DNA of 64,000 nucleotides from Eublepharis macularius (taxonomy: Eukaryota > Chordata > Lepidosauria > Squamata > Eublepharidae): NCBI RefSeq assembly GCF_028583425.1, contig NC_072796.1:142733464-142797463 (forward strand), given 5' to 3'. Shown here in pieces: positions 58,301 through 64,000 of the stretch. How positions within the stretch are numbered: the stretch's first letter is position 1; each line of letters opens with the position of its first letter. Below the pieces are notes generated by a model. It was not told the origin of the DNA and ran no database searches. It saw only the letters and a program-made list of their open reading frames with translations. Made by a program: the position numbers and the translations under genes.

Positions 58301-61300
58301 GGGTGAGCAGGCATCATAACACGTATCTTTTCCCCCTCCAGAAGTCACAGGCAGCAGGTGAGTGTCCGAGAGCCGGTGTGTTGGACGCTGGCTGAAGAAG
58401 CAGGCTGGTGCCAACTCTGGGGCTGGCACCGATTCCTGCATTCATGCCCAGTTTTTAAATAACCTCAGCAGAGTTTTGCTGTCCTCCAGAAGGACCCCTG
58501 CCCGAAACAAGCCCAGTTTTTACAAAATCTTATGCCTGAGCCTTGAGCTGTGGCAAACATGAGCCAGGGGAGCCTGCTGGTGTTGGAGTGGGTTCCAGGA
58601 CTGGCTGTGGGTCTTGGGGACTTCTGGAACATGGAGACTGAGTGAGGGGCAGTGGCTGGCCTTTCTCGAGGGGGGGTTAACACTCTGACTGACGGCTGGG
58701 AACGGAACTTCCGTCTCTTGAGTTGACAAGGAGGCTCGATGGCTTGTGCGTGTGTGCCCCCATTTTCCCTGACAGTATGGTGTAGTGGTTAGGTGGCTGG
58801 GTTTGGATGTAGAGAACCCAGGTTCAAATGCCTGCTCAGTAAAGAAGTTTATTGGATGGCCTTGGGCAAATATTTTTAAATGGTAATTTATGCCCTGAGC
58901 CTGTTCACGGGAAGGGTAGGATATAAATCAAATAAAACAAACAAGCAAACGTTCTCTCTGAACCTAGCCTACCTTGCAGGCTTGTTGTGAAGGACGTTCA
59001 CTGTGCTCTGGGAGGAAGGGGCAGTGTAACAAATGGACATTCCCCCCCTTCCAGGTGTGCGTCAGCGTCTGGACGCTCTTCAGCCCCTCTTGAGGGGCAT
59101 GAAGTCAGACTACAACAGCTTGCGTGGACAAGTGCACAGTTTTGCCGACTGCTACGAAGCTGCACTTGGTGAGGCCCGGCGGCAGGTGAGCATGGCTGAG
59201 GTGTGGGTGCTCTTTGCATAGGGCTTCCTCCCCTCCCATGCCTCCACCTTTGAGCTGAGAGGGGCATCCCTGCTGGGGCAGGACTCTTGTGTGGAAAGGG
59301 AGGGCAGGAGGAGGGGGGATTGGGGAGGTCCAGGGGCTGCAGCTGCCCCACAAGCACATATGTAAAGATTTCTATCTGAAGGTCAATGCAGGTGGGGGGA
59401 AGCTCATGTGCAACTGCTTCCTTGGCTGTGCACCGTCCAGCCTAGCTCTCTTGCACCCTCCAGATGTGCTCGGCCTTGGACGAGGCTTCGCATGCCAACC
59501 ATCTGCTGCAGGGGCGCTACCAGCGAGAAGTGCTGCTTCGCAAGAAATGCCAGGAACAGCTGCTGGAGCTGAAAGGTACCCAGAAGGCAGTGGAGGTGGG
59601 AGGGGGAGGTTTTCCTGAGGAGATGCCTTTTGTGCTTGGAGCGGGTCAGGATCCTTCCCCTTCAGTTCCTGGGAGAATCCCCCCCTCTTAGCATCGTGGC
59701 TCTGGTGAAATGATGTTTGCTTGAAGCCGAAGGTGCCACCCTGAGTTGCTAAGCAAAAAGGGCGTGTGGGGTGTGTGCTCGTGTCACGGTCAGCGGCCTG
59801 GGACATCACTTTGATAACCACCCAAGTCCTGCCTCCTGGCTCCTGCTGCCCCTGCCTCCCAGTGCAGCCTCTCCACCTGAAGGCTAAACTGGGTGTGAAG
59901 GGCCATGGGGGAGTCTGTGTTTTAATGAAAAGAGAGTGAGCAGGTGGGAGGGGGGGGCTAAATCCTGCCCCCTCCTTTGCTCCATGTGTCTTTCTGCTGT
60001 CCCCATTTCCCCCTCTGCTTAGCTCTCCTACAACAGGAGCTCCGTTTTCTTTACAAAACAGATCCCCTCCCGCATTTTAGGTGGATGTGCGAACAAACCC
60101 GCATCTGATTTGTCTCCTTTATAGCTCCCCCCCCTTCCTTTTCTGGTTTCTGCTCTTCGGCAAGCCCACCACACAAGGAGCGCCTGCGTAATACAGGGAG
60201 TGGGAAATTCCTCCGAGCAAATCATCCCATTTTTAAAATTTATTTTATTTTTATTTCCCTTTCTCACTGAGACTCAAAGCAGATTACACAGTGTTGAGTA
60301 TACATCTTTGCTAGACCAGCACTGCCGTCCTAAACAGAGTTACACCATTCTAAGCCCATTTGATTTCAGTGGGCTTACCCTGGTGTAACTGCTTAGGATT
60401 GCGCTGTAAATTCTTTTATCTTTTTGTTGTTTTTGTTATTTTGTGCTTTGTTCACTGATTGACTAAATAGCCTATCTTATGCCTGTAACCTGCCCAGTTT
60501 TACTAGGATTCTATTCTAATTTTAAAAAAACCAGCTTGCTGATTGACCAAATGGTTCTTATCATCCGGTCCCAGAGACAGAGGTGGACTTTAAAAGACAC
60601 TAACGATACTAATAATCTAACAAGCAGAAATCTGAACAAGAAATCCGAGTGTGCAATACGAACAAGGTTAGAATGTTAGACGTGATAGCGAATGCAGAAA
60701 AATGATATGATATCAGTATAAAATAATGCAGTGACAGCTGGATATTACATAGGGCAGACTGATAATACGTCCTTACATGGCAGTTCTCCAGGACCAGCAA
60801 TTCACGCAGGTTCGCTCTCCGTGGTGCCTGCTCCCTCCGGAAGCCACCTGGCCAGTCGAAGTCCCTCCACCGCCCTGACCTTGACCTGTTTGGCACTCTC
60901 TTGTCTGCCTTTGATGCACCGCCCCTTTCCTCCACCCTTCCTTGATCAGATCAAAGTTATCTGCCCCGATCTCCCCACCTCCCTCCTCCGCTCCACCCGC
61001 TCCTCCTCGCCTTTCCTTCATTTCCAGCTGGTATTTTGGCCAAATGAGAACCTTTCTTTGCAATTTCCTGCCATTCCCTTGGGGCCTGCAACTTCTGGGC
61101 GACCGGAGCAGAGTCCCTTCCTGGCAGGGAGGGGGGAAGCAAGGTCCCTGCAGCGCCTGCCTTGCCCCCAGGGCCTTCAGGTGAGGTGACCCCTCCACTG
61201 TCCACATCTGACCTCAGAGTAAGCCCACCCTCAAGGGGTCACCTTCAGGGCTGTGCCGTAGGGACTGCTCAAGGAAGCAGACTGAGGTGGGCACCAGTGC

Positions 61301-63564
61301 CCTGCAGTGCCTTGAATGCCCCCCAGATGTTAATGTCACAGAACTGCCACCCCCGCCCCTCTTGGGGATGAGCCATCCGTGGCAGAAGGCCGGAGGGGCT
61401 GTGTGTGTCCCTTCCTGGGATGACAAAATCTGTTGACTTTGGTCACTGTTGACTTTTGGGCCTCCAGATAGTGTATTGGTAGTGCCAGGTATAATCGACT
61501 CCTCAAGCCCAGGCAGGGCATGCATAGTCCAGAGGCATGGCTGGGAGGCAGCCCGGCCCTGGTGGTTGTGCCAACGCACCTTCTGTCTGCCCACCCTTTT
61601 TAATCCTGCCTCCAAGGAGCTCAGGGTGGCAGATAAAGTTCTCCCCCTTTCATTTTGTCCTCACAACAGCCCTGTGAGGTGGGTTAGGCTAAGAGAGACA
61701 AACTGGCCCCAGGCCACCCGGAGACTTTGGATGGAAGGGCGGGGATTGGGGTCCAGGTCCTGGCCCGACGTCCGAAGCAGCCCACTTCTCTTTCTGCAGG
61801 AAACATCCGGGTCTTGTGCCGCCTGAAGCCGCTGACCAGCACAGACCGGCAGGAGGGAGAGGCGGGCGCCACGGTGGGCGCTGACCCGGCTGACGACGGC
61901 TGCGTAACAGCCTGCTACAAGGGCAAGGAGCGCACCTTCAAGGTGGACAAGGTCTTCCTGCCCCAGGCCGCCCAGGAGGAGGTGAGGCCTCCAGAGCCAT
62001 GGCCCCTGCCCGGGGGTGGGGGTGGGCTCTCTGCCGACGGCTGGGGGTGGGGAAGGGGCAGAGAAAGAGCCTTCCAGAAGGGTCGGTGGTCTAGGATGGC
62101 TGGGAGAGAAGCGTTTGGGAATCGCAGGGATATTCGGTGGAGAGGGCCTTTTCCAAGAGGCAAATATGCTCATGGATGGCACCCTGAACAGTGGGGGGTT
62201 CTGGAACAAGTGGGCCAAACCACCAGTCAGGTGTGCATCCTTTGGTCAGTAAGTCGGTCAGTCGGTCGGTCTTTCTTTCTCCATCTCTCACACTCACACA
62301 CAGACACAGAGTTTTTTTGAAAGAAAATCTGCAGGGGAAGGCTGGCATCTTGGGCAGAGAGAGAAAAGGGGGGATTCTTAACCCTTTTGCTGTCAGCCGT
62401 TTGTCCCCTCAAAATTGTCCTTGTATTTTTTGTGTGTGGGGGGGGGGGAGACTCCTGGAGGTATTTTGATGTGAGAAATGACTGGCAGGGAAATGACTAA
62501 CGGTGAAATCCTAAGCAGAGTTGGATTGCTTAGGATTTCATTGTAAAAGACCTGAAATTCCCTCCCCAATCAAGATTCCAGAATTCCAAGGGGGAAAGAG
62601 TCGTGGAATGGAGCGGAGAGGTCTGGAGGGTTGCTTCCACATTGCGGGGAGAGGACTGCGTGTCCTGGAACAGCCTGGAGGGAGAACCCTTTGGTGACTT
62701 CAGTGTCTCCCCCAGATCTGAAGGAATTATGGGGGGGGGGGCTCTTGCCTTCAAGACGGCTGAAATCCCACTTCATAAACTAGGGCAGGTTTCCAAGAAA
62801 TATCTGTGTGTCTTGGGTGGGGCAGGGTATCGGCTGTAAAGGTGTAAGACCGGAGTCCCTCCCGACTCCTCTTCTTGACCCCCCTTCCTCACCAGCTGTT
62901 GGGGGGGGCAGATGACAGGACTGTGGGAGAAGCCTGGGCTGCCGGGTCTCCTACTTTAGGGGAGATTTAAGAAATATGTTTAGAGACCCAAGTTGCCATT
63001 TCAATGGAAAGTTCTCAGCCAGCTGCACGTGGGACTGGGGGATTGTTCCAGGGCCGCAGGGTCCTAGAGAGCTGCAGGCAGGCGGGTTCATGATTTGGAA
63101 CAGGCCTTGTAGGGGGGAGAGGTTGGTGTTCCTGTCCAGTGCCACATCGGGCACTCTCTTGGTGTGGATCTGGGCACCCACTGCTTTGTGATACTTAGGT
63201 GCCCACGTGGGAAAGAACTCCGCACATCAGCCGGACGGCCCGAGTTGGGGGTGCCGCTGCAGCAGGTAGCCGGTTCCTTCTGCAGCCGATCCCTGCATGG
63301 TCCGCTGCCGTCTTCCCAAGTCACAAACAGTTCAGCTCCGCTCCGCTCCACGCCGCTGCTTGGTGCTGGCCCTCACACCCGCTTCCCAGCTTCACTGCTG
63401 CAACTGTGAGGGAGGGCATCGCCCCCTCACCCCCTCACCCCCTCTCTTTGCCTCTGCAGGTCTTCCAGGAGATCGAGCCACTAGTCATGTCTTGTCTGAA
63501 CGGCTACAACGTCTGCATCTTTGCCTATGGACAGACGGGCTCAGGCAAGACCTACACCATGGAG
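39773..63564 (+). CDS. KIFC2: KIFC2, kinesin-14 family motor (3' end beyond the window)
   Basis: Fourteen exons splice in phase to 695 residues: 39773-39916, 45736-45808, 47416-47585, 48588-48843, 52116-52303, 53780-53845, 54063-54200, 55292-55489, 56838-57011, 57817-57964, 59055-59185, 59464-59575, 61800-61981, 63460-63564. Kinesin-14 proteins are minus-end-directed microtubule motors with a C-terminal motor; mammalian KIFC2 is mainly neuronal. The N-terminus [16 protein letters not shown] matches human KIFC2. An acidic segment (about 79-90) and a coiled-coil stalk (about 140-600) follow. The motor begins [11 protein letters not shown] at 600-610 and holds the P-loop GQTGSGKT at 684-691. Human KIFC2 reaches the motor near residue 410, so this stalk is roughly 190 residues longer. 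Residues 412-599 resemble KIFC3. Every listed junction is GT-AG. The rest of the motor lies beyond the window. Confidence 0.9.
40355..40525 (+). repeat. 5S rRNA-derived SINE, 5'-truncated
   Basis: It starts within the 5S part ('cttcgttagcaattggatgg', 'gagacct') and keeps the body 'ggccatggcaagccacggct' and 'tgacttgagggcactctacc'. It lies in KIFC2 intron 1. Confidence 0.7.
40784..40987. repeat. Foldback repeat, family 1, third copy
   Basis: It starts 'gatggttgttgtgggttttc' and ends 'gccttcgacaatacatca'. The flanks share 'tgctgaagtc'. The first unit holds the core on the minus strand (GAAACGTC and CTGAAGA as reverse complements, about 40,841-40,877). The second unit is shortened. Confidence 0.65.
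41710..42127. mobile_element. hAT-type non-autonomous transposon
   Basis: It begins 'caggggtccccagcccgttt' and ends 'catgttggcgactctg'. It is flanked by GCCTACAG and GTCTACAG (7 of 8 matching). It lies in KIFC2 intron 1. Confidence 0.6.
43566..44000. mobile_element. hAT-type non-autonomous transposon, copy 1 of a pair
   Basis: Ends are 'caggggtcattttgtagaaa' and 'cctcaaaatgagccctg', flanked by CTTGCAGT and CTTGCAGC. It is nearly identical in layout to the copy at 51.6 kb. Open frames inside run on both strands because of low-complexity 'caaaatggc' repeats; none looks real. Confidence 0.75.
44035..44190 (+). repeat. LINE reverse-transcriptase fragment
   Basis: 'gtcctttcccctgtgctgtt' and 'cgtggatgactccactgcct' recall the conserved core of L2-type reverse transcriptase. 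It is short and decayed. Confidence 0.4.
44193..44405. repeat. Foldback repeat, family 2
   Basis: It begins 'gagatcctgaggagctggcc' and ends 'ctactggactcttgac'. The flanks share 'ctctgaatga'. The plus-strand core has CTGACGA near 44,323, but GAAA is changed to AAAA. Confidence 0.6.
44735..44952 (-). repeat. 5S rRNA-derived SINE, inverted
   Basis: The plus strand reads 'tggaggtctcccatccaatt', 'aggccgaccctgcttagctt' and 'ctgagatctgacaagatcgg', a clear reverse complement of 5S rRNA. It is close in quality to the copy at 39.2 kb. Confidence 0.85.
45080..45320 (+). repeat. tRNA-related SINE
   Basis: The head is 'gtggtgtagtggttagagtg'. The body has 'gggtgaccttgggccagtca' and 'cctacctcgcagggttgttg'. 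The tail has 'ggggtataaatgaagtaaaa'. It lies in KIFC2 intron 1, just before exon 2. Confidence 0.75.
45950..46595 (+). repeat. CR1 LINE 3' part
   Basis: It has 'gctggaaaaggtccggaaga', a [13 protein letters not shown]-like stretch and LINLWNFLP, which are CR1 ORF2 C-terminal landmarks. The frame is broken. It lies in KIFC2 intron 2. Confidence 0.75.
48905..49555. other. Unassigned block in KIFC2 intron 4, possibly LTR-like
   Basis: It contains CCAATAAG-type boxes and a TATA-like 'ttgtataaatagg', the layout of an LTR promoter. No clean ends or flanking duplication could be found, so the call is open. If it is an LTR it is a solitary fossil. Confidence 0.2.
49556..49676. repeat. Foldback repeat, family 1, short palindromic copy
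   Basis: Both arms match perfectly ('ggttgttgtgggttttccgg' and its complement). The middle, including the hammerhead-like part, is missing. The longer right end is 'gaaagccttcgacaatacat'. The flanks share 'ttgcaggaaat'. It looks recent. Confidence 0.7.
50579..51434 (-). repeat. L1-clade LINE 3' end, inverted, with 13-bp target duplication
   Basis: A minus-strand frame at 50,687-51,142 encodes the end of an L1-type ORF2 with the FAHCWWGCP Cys-His motif. The flanks ACATTTTATTGTT at 50,566-50,578 and 51,435-51,447 are identical. This is a 5'-truncated insertion made by target-primed reverse transcription. Confidence 0.8.
51573..51992. mobile_element. hAT-type non-autonomous transposon, copy 2, perfect 8-bp duplication
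   Basis: Same family as 43,566-44,000. GCTCTTGC stands on both sides (51,565-51,572 and 51,993-52,000). Its right end is slightly decayed. It ends about 120 bases before KIFC2 exon 5. Confidence 0.8.
53227..53450. repeat. Foldback repeat, family 2, best copy
   Basis: Two inverted units, each with a complete or near-complete hammerhead-like core. On the plus strand: CTGACGA at 53,321-53,327, a hairpin GAGAG...TTCTC, GAAA at 53,345-53,348, then a small AGC-TTAT-GCT hairpin ending at 53,357. The flanks share 'cttagttagtaac', which fits a 13-bp target duplication. It lies in KIFC2 intron 5. Confidence 0.7.
55635..55835 (+). repeat. CR1 LINE internal fragment
   Basis: Translation gives [20 protein letters not shown] and MKFNVGKRK, a well-known internal stretch of CR1 reverse transcriptase. 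It lies in KIFC2 intron 8. Confidence 0.75.
56328..56562 (+). repeat. tRNA-derived SINE, best copy of the 'gtggtgtagtggtta' family
   Basis: The A box is in 'gtggtgtagtggttaaagtg' and the B box in 'ccaggttcgaatccccac', both close to a tRNA. The body has 'cctacctcacagggttgttt'. The tail is '(aaat)n'. It lies in KIFC2 intron 8. Confidence 0.8.
56838..59575 (+). CDS. KIFC2: KIFC2 exons 9-12, KIFC3-like distal stalk
   Basis: Residues 412-599. [15 protein letters not shown] parallels YVIKTVEVESSKTKQ of KIFC3. Further on, [17 protein letters not shown] parallels NLAGVRTNLLTLQPALR, and [16 protein letters not shown] leads into the motor neck. These KIFC3 sequences are recalled, not searched. Intron phases are 0, 1, 0 and 1. 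Coiled-coil heptads rich in Q, E, L and R are visible throughout. Confidence 0.82.
57385..57750 (+). repeat. L2-type LINE 3' end, second tail type
   Basis: It contains 'ccttttcagctccggctccc', 'cctggtagaatgctctccca' and the tail 'cgccttgagcccgcttgagg' followed by 'aaataaataaata'. Confidence 0.7.
58772..58955 (+). repeat. tRNA-related SINE
   Basis: It has 'tatggtgtagtggttaggtg' and 'acccaggttcaaatgcctgc', then a short body and a LINE-type tail. It lies in KIFC2 intron 10, just before exon 11. Confidence 0.65.
60225..60410 (-). repeat. L2-type LINE tail, inverted, with an adjoining short element
   Basis: 'ctttctcactgagactcaaa' is the reverse complement of the L2 tail. The stretch 'ttctaagcccatttgatttc' next to it looks repetitive too, but I cannot name it. 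It lies in KIFC2 intron 12. Confidence 0.55.
60420..61600. other. KIFC2 intron 12 middle, nothing recognised
   Basis: Open frames on both strands have no recognisable domain. No repeat or RNA gene is apparent. Confidence 0.35.
61600..61738 (-). repeat. tRNA-related SINE fragment, inverted
   Basis: 'cacaacagccctgtgaggtg' and 'actggccccaggccacccgg' match the reverse of the family at 45.1 kb. It ends just upstream of KIFC2 exon 13. Confidence 0.55.
61800..63564 (+). CDS. KIFC2: KIFC2 exons 13-14, start of the kinesin motor domain
   Basis: Residues 600-695. [10 protein letters not shown] is the first motor strand. [20 protein letters not shown] and [20 protein letters not shown] cover the strand and P-loop that bind ATP. 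The residues needed for nucleotide binding in this part are present. Switch I, switch II and the microtubule-binding loops lie beyond the window. Confidence 0.9.
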
Positions 63565-63724
63565 GTAGGGGCTGGCCTTCTGCCCCGTAGCCTCTGCAGG
63601 CAGAACTACCCTTTGCACGTGCGCATCACGCCCACGGAAGCATGCGTGCATGGCCCACTGCCGTGCAGCCCCTTGCAGCAGCTCCCCCAAGTTTGTAGCC
63701 AAGAGACGTCTGCGGTGGGGGCCT

Positions 63725-63868
63725 CAGTATCTTAATATGCTTTTTATGAATTTGTAAATCCTCACTGTAGTGTGATGATGTTTTTGACTAATGTAATCCG
63801 CCCTGAGCCCAATCGCAGGGAGGGGCGGAATAGAAATACAATGAAATAAATAAATAAAGCTGGGTTTG
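63725..63868 (+). repeat. LINE 3' tail
   Basis: It reads 'taatccgccctgagcccaat', 'cgcagggaggggcggaatag' and then '(aaat)n', of the same type as the tail at 3.3 kb. Confidence 0.65.
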
Positions 63869-64000
63869 AGTGCAGTGGGCACTTGACCTTGGCAGCCAGG
63901 GGCTTAGAAGGTGGATAAAGTGAAGGGAGAAAGAGAGCTTTTTCTTCGTCTCCCACAAGGCTAGAACTTGGGGCACCCCTTGAAGCTGATGAGCAGAAGA

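Noticed and set aside
58342-58357. 16-base exon candidate in KIFC2 with a good acceptor (ccctccag) and donor (gtgagt)
   Set aside because: Including it would break the frame. Joining exon 10 directly to the exon at 59,055 gives QLAGVRQRL, which matches KIFC3.
1-64000. Search for CRISPR arrays, operons, bacterial promoters and phage features
   Set aside because: The window is vertebrate nuclear DNA with spliced genes, and no regularly spaced repeat array is seen.
1-64000. Search for functional tRNA, rRNA or known small RNA genes
   Set aside because: All tRNA-like and 5S-like stretches belong to SINEs with fused bodies. I found no free-standing gene of these kinds.

Overview
The window is vertebrate nuclear DNA, almost certainly from a squamate reptile (a lizard; a gecko is possible but I cannot prove it). 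The evidence is interrupted genes with GT-AG introns, two CpG islands, and a repeat load typical of squamates: CR1 and L2-type LINEs, an L1 end, tRNA-derived and 5S rRNA-derived SINEs, hAT-type non-autonomous transposons, a DIRS retroelement, and foldback repeats that I tentatively assign to Penelope-like elements.

Three host genes are supported. (1) TMEM276, minus strand, coding exons at 7,411-7,500 and 6,633-7,169, with a probable long 3' UTR down to about 4.9 kb. (2) A flap-endonuclease gene, plus strand, 12,623-31,759, with eleven coding exons that splice in phase to a 373-residue FEN1-like protein retaining every catalytic residue. The standard vertebrate FEN1 gene has one coding exon, so this is an intron-rich paralogue. 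(3) KIFC2, plus strand, from 39,773 past the window end. Fourteen exons encode 695 residues: the N-terminal hydrophobic segment, a long coiled-coil stalk and the start of the kinesin-14 motor including the P-loop. The order TMEM276(-)/KIFC2(+) matches the mammalian TMEM276-ZFTRAF1/KIFC2 neighbourhood as I remember it; the FEN1-like gene sits between them.

Layout: 1-4.9 kb, repeats and unassigned sequence; 4.9-7.6 kb, TMEM276; 7.6-12 kb, repeats; 12-13.9 kb, CpG island with exon 1 of the FEN1-like gene; 13.9-17.9 kb, a DIRS fossil with a nested hAT element in intron 1; 19.9-31.8 kb, the remaining FEN1-like exons; 31.8-33.4 kb, its probable 3' UTR; 33.4-39.5 kb, repeat-rich spacer; 39.57-40.3 kb, KIFC2 CpG island; 39.8-64 kb, KIFC2. 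The genes do not form a pathway: one is a membrane protein of unknown function, one a probable replication/repair nuclease, one a microtubule motor.

Most interesting: the complete FEN1 paralogue with a cap region about 13 residues shorter than in FEN1, and at least four sequence-distinct repeat types that carry a hammerhead-ribozyme-like core (CUGANGA, one spare base, hairpin, GAAA). In two of these types the units occur as inverted pairs flanked by direct repeats of about 7-13 bp.
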